Source: Deltaproteobacteria bacterium (GTDB taxonomy: Bacteria > Desulfobacterota_D > UBA1144 > Nemesobacterales > CSP1-2). From it: a stretch of DNA of 33,085 bases. Below the pieces are notes generated by a model. It had not been told where the DNA came from. It saw only the letters and a program-made list of their open reading frames with translations, and made no database searches. The position numbers were made by a program, and so were the translations under genes. The stretch lies in contig JACPIY010000038.1 of the NCBI GenBank assembly GCA_016187835.1, positions 1 through 33,085 of the forward strand, written 5' to 3'. Positions 1-8,648 of the stretch are shown piece after piece; positions within the stretch are counted from its first letter, which is position 1; every line of letters begins with the position of its first letter.

Positions 1-1
1 A

Positions 2-724
2 TTAAACAAGGAATTCGAGAGTGAGAGCCCGCAAAACATTCTAAAATGGACTCTTGATAATCTTCACCCAAAGGTTTCATTTGCTTCTAGTTTTGGAGCG
101 GAAGACGTAGTAGTAATTGATATGTTGGTAAAGATAAATCCACAGGCAAGGATTTTCACTTTAGATACCGGCAGGCTTAATCAGGAAACGTATGATGTGA
201 TAGATGATGTAAGAAGAAAATACAAAATCAAAGTGGAGATCATGTTTCCAAATCAGGATGATGTAGAACAGATGGTTCGAACTCATGGAATGAATCTGTT
301 TTACAGGGGTATGGAGAACAGAAAGCTTTGTTGCGGAATAAGAAAAGTACATCCACTTAAAAGAATGCTGTCAACTCTGGATGGATGGATAACTGGCATA
401 AGAAGTGATCAAACCCAGAACAGGTCCGGTTCCAAAAAATTTGAAATTGATGAACAGTTTGAGGGTATTTTAAAGGTAAACCCAATAATTGATTGGAGCT
501 GGGAACAGGTTTGGGATTATATCAAAGCTAACGATGTTCCTTACAACAAATTACATGATAAGGGCTACCCGAGCATTGGGTGCGAACCCTGCACTCGAGC
601 AATAAAGCCTGGGGAAGACCTCAGGGCAGGTCGCTGGTGGTGGGAGAGGGATTCGGACAAGGAATGCGGCTTGCATGCAGACCACAGTGATGTTCACCCA
701 ACACAGAGTAGCACAGTAAGGTGA
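2..724 (+). CDS. cysH: Adenylylsulfate/phosphoadenylylsulfate reductase (5' end outside the window)
   Basis: This enzyme reduces activated sulfate (APS or PAPS) to sulfite with thioredoxin as donor, in cytoplasmic assimilatory sulfate reduction. The frame is already open at base 2, so the N-terminus lies upstream; an ATG at 122 is internal. The first visible stretch carries the SFGAEDVV substrate loop of the PAPS-reductase fold. The product then shows LCCGIRKVHPL, TGIRSDQTQNR, GCEPCTRA and finally KECGLH. The CC plus CxxC pairs are the ligands of the [4Fe-4S] cluster found in APS-reducing enzymes, so APS is the more likely substrate. The usual ECGLH end is followed by about ten extra residues. 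It stops with TGA, and no partner gene follows closely on the same strand. Confidence 0.93.
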   Translation, partial: LNKEFESESPQNILKWTLDNLHPKVSFASSFGAEDVVVIDMLVKINPQARIFTLDTGRLNQETYDVIDDVRRKYKIKVEIMFPNQDDVEQMVRTHGMNLFYRGMENRKLCCGIRKVHPLKRMLSTLDGWITGIRSDQTQNRSGSKKFEIDEQFEGILKVNPIIDWSWEQVWDYIKANDVPYNKLHDKGYPSIGCEPCTRAIKPGEDLRAGRWWWERDSDKECGLHADHSDVHPTQSSTVR

Positions 725-960
725 CATATAAATAGTTACAACAAGTTAGCAACAAATTTGGCAAAATCTAAAGGCTACCAGTCGGTCGCACTTACAATCC
801 ATTCCAGTATTTATTCCCCGTGTTCTAGTCCTAGTTGCAGCAGTCTTTATCCCCTCCTTAAATTATGGGTAATTTCTTTGCCAGCGGTTTAAAAGATGAA
901 ATGCCTTCAGTGAGTTGGATTCATGATTTTAACGAAATTCTCATTATTTTACAAAAGATA
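725..960. other. Intergenic region after cysH
   Basis: No gene is supported here. The short open frame at 865-1047 overlaps the HU ribosome binding site and has no recognisable product. Confidence 0.5.
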
Positions 961-988
961 TTGATTTTTCTAGTGATTTCTGTAATAT
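961..988 (+). promoter_or_regulatory. Possible sigma-70 promoter of the HU gene
   Basis: TTGATT at 961-966 and TAATAT at 983-988 are separated by 16 bp, about 40 bp ahead of the HU start. A strong AAAGGAGG ribosome binding site lies between promoter and start. The call rests on hexamer match and position only. Confidence 0.35.
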
Positions 989-1028
989 TGACACCTATTC
1001 ATATTATCATAAAGGAGGAAGAGGAGAC

Positions 1029-1319
1029 ATGTCGAAAAAAGCAATGACAAAGTCCCAGATAGCAGATCATCTGGCGAGCAAAGCCGGGTTAACAAAAAAG
1101 GCTGCGGCCCAAATTCTGGATGAGATTGCCGGTCTAGCTTATAAAGAAGCCAAGAATAAAAAGGAGTTTACTCTACCTGGACTCGGAAAACTCGTTCTCG
1201 TGAACCGCAAAGCCCGAAAGGGTAGAAATCCGGCGACTGGAGAGGAAATAAAGATTCCTGCCAAGAAGGTAGTTAAATTCCGGGTTGCCAAGGCCTGTAA
1301 GGATGCCGTTCTCGGATAA
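1029..1319 (+). CDS. HU family DNA-binding protein
   Basis: HU proteins are small dimeric histone-like proteins that bend and compact DNA. At 96 residues the length is normal. The N-terminal helices include MTKSQIADHLASKAGLTKKAAA, the dimer core has FTLPGLGKLVLVNR, and the DNA-binding arm RNPATGEEIKIPAKK lies near residues 66-80 with the intercalating proline at about 68. The ATG follows a strong AAAGGAGG ribosome binding site at about 1011-1018. The gene stands alone. A perfect hairpin about 150 bp downstream may end the transcript. Confidence 0.96.
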   Translation: MSKKAMTKSQIADHLASKAGLTKKAAAQILDEIAGLAYKEAKNKKEFTLPGLGKLVLVNRKARKGRNPATGEEIKIPAKKVVKFRVAKACKDAVLG

Positions 1320-1468
1320 GTTTCTATTCTACTTATTGATTTCATTTGATTTTTATTAAAAACATATGTGCTCATTTCTGATATTGCGCGGCTTGTTTTT
1401 TGTCTAGTCTAGTTATATAAGCTAAAAAATTTGTTTTTCAGTTATTAAAAGGCAGCAAATTTTATAAT

Positions 1469-1497
1469 GTAGAAGCGACCCATTGAGTCGCTTCTAC
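1469..1497. repeat. Perfect hairpin between HU and ilvA
   Basis: GTAGAAGCGAC at 1469-1479 pairs perfectly with GTCGCTTCTAC at 1487-1497 around a 7-base loop. It lies between the convergent ends of the HU gene and ilvA and could work as a bidirectional terminator, although no long T run follows. It resembles the TAGAGACG hairpins at 4815, 6691 and 8133. Confidence 0.7.
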
Positions 1498-1527
1498 AAG
1501 GACAGCCTAATTCTTTAACAAGGAGTG

Positions 1528-2772
1528 TTACGTTTTTTCTTTCGGGTTATATCCGTTTTCTCTAAGAAGAATCATAACCTCCCTCTGGTGTTCAAAGCTT
1601 TTCGTTTCCAAACTGATTTCCACAGTTGCCCTGTCAATTGGAAGGTTTCTTGAAAATCTATCATGAAAAATCTGTACAATGTTTGCCTTTAACGAGCCGA
1701 GGAGGGAAGTGAGTTTGCCTAGAGAGCCCGGAATATCGGGAAGTTCCACTATAAGCCTTATAAATCTTCCATTCTTTACAAGTCCTCTCTCTATGATCTT
1801 TGCCAGTATGTTTATATCAATGTTCCCACCGCTTATTAAAATTAATACGTTCTTTTTATGGAATTTGTTTTTTCTTTTAAAAAGTCCTGCAAGTCCCACA
1901 GCGCCTGCACCTTCAACCACAATTCTCTTTCTCTCGGTTAAAAGAAGAAGAGCTTCTTCAATTTCGTTATCGTTAACGCTAATAATGTCATCCACATATT
2001 TCTTAACCATCTCAAAGGTAAGTATACCCACTTTCTTTACGGCAATTCCGTCGGCAATGGTTTGTCCCGAACCTGTCTCCACGACAGTTCCTTTCTTAAG
2101 TGAAATAGACATAGAAGGCGCGTTCTTTGATTGAACGCCTATGATTTTAATTCTCGGATTCTTTTCTTTAATTGCAGTTGATACTCCCGAAATCAAGCCC
2201 CCTCCGCCGATGGGTACTAATACTGCTTCTACGTTCTTAAGGGATTCGATAATTTCAAGTCCTATAGTACCCTGACCAGCAATGACATCAGGATCGTCGA
2301 AGGCGTGAATAAACAGATCGCCCGATTCCTTCTCGAGTTGTCTTGCATACCCATAAGAATCATCAAAAGTATTTCCGTAAAGAAATACATCCGCTCCATA
2401 GTGTCTAACAGCAACTGTTTTATTAATCGGAGTCCCTTCTGGCATAATCAGTTTTGCCTTCATGCCTAGGAGCTTTGCGGCAAGCGCAACTCCTTGAGCA
2501 TGGTTTCCAGCGGATGCCGCGATCACCCTCCTTGTAGTTCCGTTTATTTTGTAAAGCTTATTGTAAGCCCCTCTAATCTTAAACGATCCTGTTCTTTGAA
2601 GGTTCTCAAGCTTGAGATATACATTTGCACCTGAAAGCTCACTCAAAGAATAGGAGTAAGTAACTGGGGTCTTGTAAACCACGTCTTTTAATCTTTTTGC
2701 GGCTAGTTTTATTTCCTTTAGCGTGACCATTGGGTGATTTGCAAGGTTATAATTAATCGCATAAATTCCCAT
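1528..2772 (-). CDS. ilvA: Threonine ammonia-lyase with one C-terminal ACT domain
   Basis: This PLP enzyme deaminates threonine to 2-oxobutanoate, the first committed step of isoleucine synthesis. The PLP lysine is in GSFKIRGAYNKL at about residue 65. SAGNHAQGVA binds substrate, and the glycine loop IGGGGLISG binds the PLP phosphate. Residues from about 335 form one ACT regulatory domain, starting near FIRLIVELPDIPGSLGKL, so isoleucine control is likely. At 414 residues it matches the medium form with one ACT domain, not the two-ACT enterobacterial IlvA or the ACT-less catabolic TdcB. Neither the first Met nor Met15 (base 2730) has a clear ribosome binding site, so the start is uncertain. ilvD of the same pathway lies about 2 kb away. 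Confidence 0.93.
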   Translation of the reverse strand: MGIYAINYNLANHPMVTLKEIKLAAKRLKDVVYKTPVTYSYSLSELSGANVYLKLENLQRTGSFKIRGAYNKLYKINGTTRRVIAASAGNHAQGVALAAKLLGMKAKLIMPEGTPINKTVAVRHYGADVFLYGNTFDDSYGYARQLEKESGDLFIHAFDDPDVIAGQGTIGLEIIESLKNVEAVLVPIGGGGLISGVSTAIKEKNPRIKIIGVQSKNAPSMSISLKKGTVVETGSGQTIADGIAVKKVGILTFEMVKKYVDDIISVNDNEIEEALLLLTERKRIVVEGAGAVGLAGLFKRKNKFHKKNVLILISGGNIDINILAKIIERGLVKNGRFIRLIVELPDIPGSLGKLTSLLGSLKANIVQIFHDRFSRNLPIDRATVEISLETKSFEHQREVMILLRENGYNPKEKT

Positions 2773-3011
2773 AAAAACCGTTGCGATCCACTGATAATTT
2801 CGGATTGAGGACGGCAGATTGCGGAATTAAATCCGCGTTCTGAAATTTGAAATCTGTAAGATTGCTTCCTTACTTTGTTCCTCGAAAATGACATAACAGA
2901 TAGGCCTAGGTTAACCTAACGGTTTAAAGTAAGCAATAACTTACAGCGTGTTGTTTATATGATTGATGCATTTTTTATAAAATGAGCTACAATTATCCAT
3001 GGGAGGTATAG

Positions 3012-3383
3012 ATGCCTAAGGTTTTATTGGTTGAAGATGATGAATCTCTAAGGATTCTTTATAGCAGGAGTCTTAGACTTAAAAAATATGATGTTGAAAC
3101 AGCTGTTAACGGCGCGGATGCTCTAGTTAAAGTGGGTATCTACATGCCTGATGTTATTGTTCTTGATATTATGATGCCTGAGCTAAACGGAATTGAAGTT
3201 TTAAAGATTTTAAAAAGTGATCCTGAGTTCAAAAAAATCCCCATATTAATGCTTACGACTGCATCTGAGATAAATACAATCAAAGAATGCCTTGAAACAG
3301 GAGCAACGGGCTACATTCTTAAGGGTGGTTCTCCTGATGAGATCGCAAAAAAAATCAATAATATTATAGGCCCGCCTGAATAG
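3012..3383 (+). CDS. Single-domain response regulator (CheY-like)
   Basis: This is a stand-alone receiver domain of 123 residues with no output domain. The acidic pair is in VEDDE at residues 8-10, the phospho-acceptor is D52 in VLDIMMPELNG, the switch threonine is in MLTTAS near 82-83, and the conserved lysine is K104 in YILKGG. It therefore looks phosphorylatable and probably acts through protein contacts. A GGGAGGT ribosome binding site precedes the ATG. No histidine kinase is beside it. Its 3' end overlaps the convergent end of coaBC by 20 bp. Confidence 0.92.
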   Translation: MPKVLLVEDDESLRILYSRSLRLKKYDVETAVNGADALVKVGIYMPDVIVLDIMMPELNGIEVLKILKSDPEFKKIPILMLTTASEINTIKECLETGATGYILKGGSPDEIAKKINNIIGPPE

Positions 3384-4584
3384 ATGTTTGACGTTTAATT
3401 TCGATTATCTTATCAAAGATCCTTTCTGCCACTTCTGTCTTAGTCATAATAGGAAGTTCCTGAACCTTGCCCCATTTATCCACAAAATAAACGATATTCA
3501 TATCTTCGCCAAATCCAACTCCGGGTTTTAATATATCATTGGCTACAATTAAATCCGCATTTTTTTTACGTAGTTTTCCAAGGGCATTTTCCACTATGTC
3601 CTCTCCCTCAGCGGCAAAGCCCACGACGATTCTGCCGTTCTTTCTCTTTCCAACGTCTAGGAGAATGTCCTCAGTGCGTTTGAGTTGAAGAGTAAATTCC
3701 TTTGAACTCTTCTTTAACTTTCCCTGGAAGGTCTCAACTGGTCTGTAGTCTCCCACAGCAGCGGCTTTTATTACGACGGTAGCCCAATCAAGATTACTCA
3801 TTACGGCTTCATACATTTGCGATACGCTGATAACATTAATCAGATTTACTCCACGAGGCGGAGGCACATCGGTTTTGCCGGAGATTAAAACCACGTCTCC
3901 TCCTCTCATCCACCCCGCTCTTGCAATGGCGTATCCCATCTTGCCGCTCGATGGATTTGATATAAACCTCACGAGGTCAATAAACTCTCTCGTCGCTCCG
4001 GCAGTAACTACAATCCTTTCGCCTCTCAGGTCTTTGGGGGAAAACACCTTTTCTATTTCTTCAGCTATCTCACTAAGTTCCGGCAGTCTTCCTTTACCTT
4101 CCCATCCGCATGCAAGTTCGCCTTCTCCCGGCTCTACCACTATGAATCCGCGTTTTCTTAGCTTCTCCATGTTTTCCTGAACGGCTGTGTTGTTATACAT
4201 GTTTACGTTCATAGCGGGGCATATCATTACAGGAGCTTTTGTTGCAAGAAGGACTGTTAAGAGGAGATTATCCCCGATTCCCGATGCCGCTTTTCCGATG
4301 AAGGTTGCCGTAGCGGGGGCAACCACTATAAGGTCTGCCCTGTCTGCAAGGCTTATATGTCCGATTTCCGATTCCCAATCAAGGTCAAAGGTATTTGTTG
4401 CAACACGCTTTCCTGAAAGGGTCTGAAAGGTAAGGGGCGAAACAAACTGAGTTGCATTCTTGGTCATGATTACTTGGACTGAGGCTTCTTCACGCACAAG
4501 TCTTCTTACAAGCTCACATGCTTTATAAGCAGCGATTCCGCCTGTAACACCAAGAACTATATTTTTGCCTGAGATTCGGGACAT
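3364..4584 (-). CDS. coaBC: Bifunctional phosphopantothenoylcysteine decarboxylase / phosphopantothenate-cysteine ligase
   Basis: CoaBC joins cysteine to 4'-phosphopantothenate and then decarboxylates the product, both steps of coenzyme A synthesis. The N-terminal CoaC flavoprotein shows GVTGGIAAYKA, the active-site His76 in GHISLAD, the PAMNVNMY motif around 123-130, and ACGWEGKGRL with Cys159. The C-terminal CoaB half begins near 190 with VTAGATREFIDLVRFISNPSSGKMG and carries KAAAVGDYRP and the VANDI motif. At 406 residues the length is normal for the fusion. An AAGGAG ribosome binding site lies 7 bases before the ATG. The gene overlaps the end of the convergent response-regulator gene. Confidence 0.96.
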   Translation of the reverse strand: MSRISGKNIVLGVTGGIAAYKACELVRRLVREEASVQVIMTKNATQFVSPLTFQTLSGKRVATNTFDLDWESEIGHISLADRADLIVVAPATATFIGKAASGIGDNLLLTVLLATKAPVMICPAMNVNMYNNTAVQENMEKLRKRGFIVVEPGEGELACGWEGKGRLPELSEIAEEIEKVFSPKDLRGERIVVTAGATREFIDLVRFISNPSSGKMGYAIARAGWMRGGDVVLISGKTDVPPPRGVNLINVISVSQMYEAVMSNLDWATVVIKAAAVGDYRPVETFQGKLKKSSKEFTLQLKRTEDILLDVGKRKNGRIVVGFAAEGEDIVENALGKLRKKNADLIVANDILKPGVGFGEDMNIVYFVDKWGKVQELPIMTKTEVAERIFDKIIEIKRQTSIQAGL

Positions 4585-4610
4585 ATTATTTCTCCTTACT
4601 TCTCTTATAT

Positions 4611-4630
4611 TATGCTACAATATGCTACAA
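4611..4630. repeat. Tandem 10-bp direct repeat upstream of coaBC
   Basis: TATGCTACAA occurs twice in a row, 27 to 46 bp before the coaBC start. It lies where the coaBC promoter should be and could be a paired protein-binding site or a slippage product. Confidence 0.6.
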
Positions 4631-4677
4631 AACAATCCATAACTTCTTGTCATAATGATAAACAAAACCGCCCACCT

Positions 4678-4710
4678 GTCATTGCGAGAAACGGAGTTTC
4701 GAAGCAATCT
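4678..4710. repeat. Dispersed ATTGCGAG...GCAAT type hairpin repeat
   Basis: GTCATTGCGAG begins the element and GAAGCAATCT ends it. Inside, GAAAC pairs with GTTTC and ATTGC with GCAAT, giving a nested hairpin. This matches a widespread class of intergenic repeats in which ATTGCGAGG and CGAAGCAATCT flank a variable core. The match is from memory of the motif. Confidence 0.6.
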
Positions 4711-4814
4711 AAATATAACAAAGAGATTACTCCGCTAAAGCTTGCAATTAGGATTAAAAGGTCTGTTAGTATTATAGAGTAGGGCGAGAAATGAAGCAAA
4801 CAGATTGATTATGT

Positions 4815-4839
4815 AGAGACGACCCGTGGGGTCGTCTCT
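4815..4839. repeat. TAGAGACG-type hairpin at the 3' end of ilvD
   Basis: AGAGACGACCC at 4815-4825 pairs perfectly with GGGTCGTCTCT at 4829-4839 around a 3-base loop. It lies 10 bp beyond the ilvD stop and could act as its terminator. It shares its outer bases with the hairpins at 6691 and 8133. Confidence 0.75.
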
Positions 4840-4848
4840 GTTAATATC

Positions 4849-6558
4849 CTAAAGATTCTTATCAGTCACTGCGCCTTCAGATGCCGAAGTGACGAGTTGA
4901 GCATACTTTGCAAGAACGCCCCGGTTGGCTTTTGGCTTAGGTCTTTTCCATGCAGCAAGCCTTTTTTTAATCTCGCTTTGAGGGACGTTCAGATTAATTT
5001 CTCTTTTCTTTGCATCAATCGTAATACTGTCGCCGTCTTTTACTACTGCGATAACTCCGCCTTCGTAGGCTTCTGGGGTGATGTGTCCTACGACAAAGCC
5101 GTGACTTCCCCCGGAGAATCTTCCATCTGTAATTAGCGCAACATCGTTGCCGAGTCCTCTGCCCATCACTGCCGAAGTTGGGCTGAGCATTTCCCTCATT
5201 CCCGGACCGCCTTTAGGCCCCTCGTATCGAATTACAATGACGTGTCCCTTTTTGACCTTTCCATTCAAAATGGCTTTTAGACAACTCTCTTCTGAATCAA
5301 AAACAATTGCCTTTCCCGTGAACGATAATCCTTCTTTTCCGGTAATTTTTGCGACGGACCCTAGCGTCGACAGATTTCCATAGAGAACCACAATGTGGCT
5401 GTCTTTCTTTATAGGATTGTCAAAGGGTGCGACAATCTCTTGTCCGTTGGGAAAGGGTTTTACGCCTTTCAGGTTTTCTTCTACGGTTTTTCCCGTAACG
5501 GTTAGACAATCCCCGTGTATAAGTCCTTTATCAAGGAGCCTTTTCATCAAAGGCGTGAGTCCCCCAATCTCGCAAAACTGGGACATAAAGTATTTCCCGC
5601 TGGGCTTGAGGTCGGCAAGCACAGGTACTCTCTTGCCGATTCGAGTAAAGTCATCGAGCGAGAGCTGTACTCCTGCCGCATGAGCCATAGCAAGAAGATG
5701 CAACACAGCATTGGTTGAGCCTCCCAGTGCAATAACTACAGTTATGGCATTTTCAAAAGCTTTTCTCGTCATTATGTCGCGGGGGTAAATACCGTTTTTA
5801 ATAAGATTCATAACAGCGGCGCCGGCATTCAAGCAATCCATGTTTTTTTCGTGAGATATAGCCGCTTGAGCGGAACTATTGGGAAGACTCATTCCGAGCG
5901 CCTCTATTGCAGACGCCATTGTATTTGCCGTATACATCCCGCCGCATGACCCCGGCCCGGGAATGGCACAGGACTCGATTGATTTAAGCTCTTCATCATT
6001 AATTGTCCTGCTTGCATGAGCGCCTACGGCTTCAAAAACTGAGACAATGTCAACCGGTCGTCCGCAGTAAATTCCCGGCATAATGGTGCCGCCATAGACA
6101 AAAACGGAAGGACGATTAAGACGGGCCATTGCCATAACACATCCGGGCATGTTTTTATCGCATCCGCCGATAGCAACAAAACCGTCAAAACCTTCGCCTG
6201 CCGCTACGGTCTCGATTGAATCCGCGATAACCTCTCTCGAAACAAGTGAGTAGCGCATTCCGAGGGTTCCCATAGAAATTCCATCGGAGACCGTTATCGT
6301 GTTAAAAATGATGGATTTCCCTCCGGCACCGTCCGCACCACATGCAGCTTCGATAGCTAATTTATCAATATGCATGTTACATGGAGTGACCATGCTCCAT
6401 GTGGAGGCAATTCCAATCATCGGTTTTTTAAAGTCCTCGTCTTTAAAACCGACCGCTCGAAGCATCGCTCTGCTAGGAGCACGCTCAGGGCCTTCTACAT
6501 AAATGGAGGAGTATTTTCGTGTATCATTGCTAGTCTTTAAGGGCAGCTTTTTTTTCAA
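4849..6558 (-). CDS. ilvD: Dihydroxy-acid dehydratase
   Basis: IlvD dehydrates 2,3-dihydroxy-3-methylbutanoate and its ethyl analogue to the 2-oxo acids of valine and isoleucine, using an Fe-S cluster and Mg. Cluster cysteines are expected in [16 protein letters not shown] and [14 protein letters not shown]. The carbamylated lysine is in DKNMPG and the catalytic serine in GRFSGGSHG. At 569 residues the length is full. The start codon is TTG at 6558-6556, with AAAGGAG 8 bases upstream; the first in-frame ATG is 27 codons later and would remove conserved sequence. The stop is TAG, followed by a hairpin repeat. It shares a pathway with ilvA but the two are not in one operon. Confidence 0.96.
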   Translation of the reverse strand: MKKKLPLKTSNDTRKYSSIYVEGPERAPSRAMLRAVGFKDEDFKKPMIGIASTWSMVTPCNMHIDKLAIEAACGADGAGGKSIIFNTITVSDGISMGTLGMRYSLVSREVIADSIETVAAGEGFDGFVAIGGCDKNMPGCVMAMARLNRPSVFVYGGTIMPGIYCGRPVDIVSVFEAVGAHASRTINDEELKSIESCAIPGPGSCGGMYTANTMASAIEALGMSLPNSSAQAAISHEKNMDCLNAGAAVMNLIKNGIYPRDIMTRKAFENAITVVIALGGSTNAVLHLLAMAHAAGVQLSLDDFTRIGKRVPVLADLKPSGKYFMSQFCEIGGLTPLMKRLLDKGLIHGDCLTVTGKTVEENLKGVKPFPNGQEIVAPFDNPIKKDSHIVVLYGNLSTLGSVAKITGKEGLSFTGKAIVFDSEESCLKAILNGKVKKGHVIVIRYEGPKGGPGMREMLSPTSAVMGRGLGNDVALITDGRFSGGSHGFVVGHITPEAYEGGVIAVVKDGDSITIDAKKREINLNVPQSEIKKRLAAWKRPKPKANRGVLAKYAQLVTSASEGAVTDKNL

Positions 6559-6888
6559 TTTGGTTTCTCCTTTGAAGTTGCGCTATTCGGATTCCACTAT
6601 TATTTCTTGAATACTTTTTAAAGTCAATTTCTTCTTTGTAGTTCTCTATTATGCTGTATCAATTCTTTCTGCTCAAGATTGCTGGAATGGTAGAGACGCA
6701 AAATTTTGCGTTTCTATGAGGCGGTCTTGTAACGAAAGGCCCCGTAATCTGTCCTGAAACAGTGGAATCTATTCGTGGATTACTGCAATAACCTCTTAAA
6801 ACAAGCAAAATCGAAAGTTGTAAAAATTTCTATTGATTTAAAGGTCAAAATGATTTAAAAAGAATAAAGAGGAGGTGAAGTAGGGGAT
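6559..6888. other. Intergenic region between divergent ilvD and the membrane-protein gene
   Basis: This holds the 5' regions of ilvD (leftward) and of the gene at 6889 (rightward), plus the palindrome at 6691-6716. No open frame with a credible product was found, and no promoter is convincing enough to call. Confidence 0.5.
6691..6716. repeat. TAGAGACG-type palindrome
   Basis: TAGAGACGCAAAA at 6691-6703 is followed directly by its complement TTTTGCGTTTCTA at 6704-6716. The 13-bp arms contain one G-T wobble and no spacer. It sits between divergent genes, so termination is unlikely to be its role. Confidence 0.7.
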
Positions 6889-7347
6889 ATGGAGCTAGTT
6901 GCCATTATTAAAACGATTTTTGCGGGGATATTGGGAACAGGGGGAATGAGTTTAGCCATGTGGTTAATTACACGTTCCGGAGTTGCAAATGCGGATATGA
7001 TTAGAGCAATAGGAAGTATATTCACCCGTTCATATGAAAATTCCTTTGGACCAGGAATAATCATACACCTAATTGCTGGAACCGTTATCGCTTTTATCTA
7101 TATTTTACTCATCAATCTTCTCTCCCCCACCTCAATAGCCTACTTTATCCTCACAGGAGCCATGATCGGACTCTTTCATGGTGTCGCATTCAGCTTTCTT
7201 CTTGTTGTTTCAGTGGCTGAACATCATCCTTTAGAACAATTCCGCGATGCGGGATCCGAGGTTGCTATAGCTCATCTTGTGGGACATATCATATACGGAC
7301 TCATTATAGGTGCAGTAGTGGGAATTTTGGGGATTAGATTTTTTTAA
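6889..7347 (+). CDS. Four-helix membrane protein of unknown function
   Basis: I do not recognise a characterised family. The 152-residue product has about four hydrophobic segments, near residues 4-27, 55-78, 81-107 and 122-148, so it should be an inner-membrane protein. Histidines are conspicuous: GIIIHLIAG, GLFHGVAF, the EHHPLEQF loop and AHLVGHIIYG. The loop between helices 3 and 4 holds acidic residues (EQFRDAGSE). Such a pattern could bind metal or haem, but that is inference. GGAGGTG lies 11 bases before the ATG, and a GGGG stretch is closer. The next gene, for a metallo-beta-lactamase-fold protein, follows 134 bp later. Confidence 0.8.
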   Translation: MELVAIIKTIFAGILGTGGMSLAMWLITRSGVANADMIRAIGSIFTRSYENSFGPGIIIHLIAGTVIAFIYILLINLLSPTSIAYFILTGAMIGLFHGVAFSFLLVVSVAEHHPLEQFRDAGSEVAIAHLVGHIIYGLIIGAVVGILGIRFF

Positions 7348-7481
7348 AATTCGAGTCTATCTCCGTCACTTTATTCTTCCTAATGTTTATCATGCTTGAA
7401 GATAAGTAGTGAATACCCACTTCTTTTTAGATTCAACAACATTTATTATAATCGGTATTACATTTATTTGGAGGTGAATGT

Positions 7482-8108
7482 GTGAGAGAAATCATTCCAG
7501 GCATTTATACATGGTCATGGCTTTCTCCAAGACACGGCTACAATTTTAATGGGTATGCCTTTAATAGCGCCGAAGGCTTGATTGTGATTGACCCTGTTAT
7601 TATGGAGGATGCCGATATGGATGAGTTGCAAAAGCTTGGAACCCCCGCTCTTATCATCTTGACCAATAAAGACCACGAGCGGATAGCTTATGAAATTCGA
7701 GACCGTTTTGGAGCTAAGATTCACATCCATAAGGAGGATGCTCCGTTACTCAAACAGGTACCGGACCACAAATTTGACGATGGCGACATACTTCCGGGAA
7801 ATCTCAGGGCAATTAATGTATCGGACAACAAATCACCTGGTGAAACAGCCCTTTTACTCCTGCGTGGAAAGGGAATTCTATTTATAGGTGATGCTATTAT
7901 CGGATGGCCTAAAGGAGAGTTTTCTCTGCTTCCCATGGATAAATATCAAAACCCGCATAGAGCAAAGGAATCAATTAAGGTGTTACTCGAATATGATTAC
8001 GACACGGTACTTGTTGGGGATGGAGAATCTGTCTTGGAGGGTGGCAAAGAGGCAATTCTTAGATTCCTAAGACGTGAAAATGTGCACTTAACTTTGCCTG
8101 TACGGTAA
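7482..8108 (+). CDS. Metallo-beta-lactamase-fold protein with a degenerate metal site
   Basis: The 208-residue length and order of elements fit the MBL fold: IIPGIYTW, a GLIVIDPV strand, the motif-1 loop, SPGETALLL, LFIGDAIIG and VLVGDGES. Most zinc ligands are changed. The HxHxDH motif reads LTNKDH (only D64 and H65 remain), the motif-2 His is E121, and the final GHG His is D180; D137 in GDA is kept. A one-metal or non-metal activity is more likely than classical two-zinc hydrolysis. The start is GTG at 7482, with GGAGGTG five bases upstream; a nearer ATG at 7478 is out of frame. Confidence 0.82.
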   Translation: MREIIPGIYTWSWLSPRHGYNFNGYAFNSAEGLIVIDPVIMEDADMDELQKLGTPALIILTNKDHERIAYEIRDRFGAKIHIHKEDAPLLKQVPDHKFDDGDILPGNLRAINVSDNKSPGETALLLLRGKGILFIGDAIIGWPKGEFSLLPMDKYQNPHRAKESIKVLLEYDYDTVLVGDGESVLEGGKEAILRFLRRENVHLTLPVR

Positions 8109-8132
8109 ATTTGCTATATTTTGAAATAACTG

Positions 8133-8158
8133 TAGAGACGGCATTAATGCCGTCTCTA
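8133..8158. repeat. Perfect 26-bp TAGAGACG palindrome
   Basis: TAGAGACGGCATT at 8133-8145 is followed directly by its exact complement AATGCCGTCTCTA at 8146-8158. It begins 24 bp after the stop of the MBL-fold gene and may serve as its terminator. Confidence 0.8.
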
Positions 8159-8207
8159 TCTTGAAAAACACTAATAGAATGTATTATAAGATTGAGAATG
8201 TATGTAG

Positions 8208-8263
8208 TTGTAAGGAACGCATACCTGTCCTGAGCGTAGTCGAAGGATATGCGTTCCTTACAA
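8208..8263. repeat. Long hairpin with a CCTGAGCGTAGTCGAAGGA-type loop
   Basis: TTGTAAGGAACGCATA at 8208-8223 pairs perfectly over 16 bp with TATGCGTTCCTTACAA at 8248-8263. The 24-base loop contains TCCTGAGCGTAGTCGAAGGA, a motif that recurs in intergenic repeats of many bacteria. It lies just upstream of the Rieske gene at 8316. Confidence 0.8.
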
Positions 8264-8315
8264 TTTGTAACAAAACTTTAACCTAGTAGATGCAAAGCAG
8301 TGCTGTAGGTGATGT

Positions 8316-8648
8316 ATGCCCAAACCAAACTTTGTTAAGGTTGCAACAGTTGAGGAAATCCCTCCGGGACGCGGGAAATTGGTTATGGGTCCGTTCGAGA
8401 AGCCAATTGCGCTCTTTAATGTAAACGGCGAGTTCTATGCAATTAATTACATATGTCCACACATGGGAGGACCTCTTGGAGAGGGAAAACTTACGGGCTA
8501 CGTTGTAGCCTGTCCGTGGCATGGCTGGACATTTGATGTGAGGACGGGTCTTCCAGACCATCCAGGCGGTCATTCGGTTTCGGCCTATGAGGTTAAGGTT
8601 GAAGGTAGCGATGTTTTTGTAGGGTGGTTGAAGAGAGTTAAGGGTTGA
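8316..8648 (+). CDS. Rieske-type [2Fe-2S] ferredoxin
   Basis: A 110-residue soluble Rieske protein, probably an electron carrier for an oxygenase or reductase. Ligands are Cys47 and His49 in CPHMGGPLGEG and Cys66 and His69 in CPWHGWTFD, so the cluster site is complete. There is no membrane anchor or twin-arginine signal, so it is cytoplasmic and not part of a bc1 complex. A modest TAGGTGA ribosome binding site precedes the ATG. It is monocistronic, with a long hairpin repeat directly upstream and no oxygenase nearby. A paralogue lies at 19232-19540. Confidence 0.92.
   Translation: MPKPNFVKVATVEEIPPGRGKLVMGPFEKPIALFNVNGEFYAINYICPHMGGPLGEGKLTGYVVACPWHGWTFDVRTGLPDHPGGHSVSAYEVKVEGSDVFVGWLKRVKG

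Noticed and set aside
865-1047. 60-residue ORF before the HU gene
   Set aside because: It overlaps the HU ribosome binding site and start, and its sequence has no recognisable product.
1679-2134. 151-residue plus-strand ORF inside ilvA
   Set aside because: It is a shadow of the conserved ilvA reading frame.
8316-8648. Rieske subunit of a cytochrome bc1 complex
   Set aside because: No membrane anchor or export signal and no cytochrome genes nearby; the small soluble ferredoxin form fits better.
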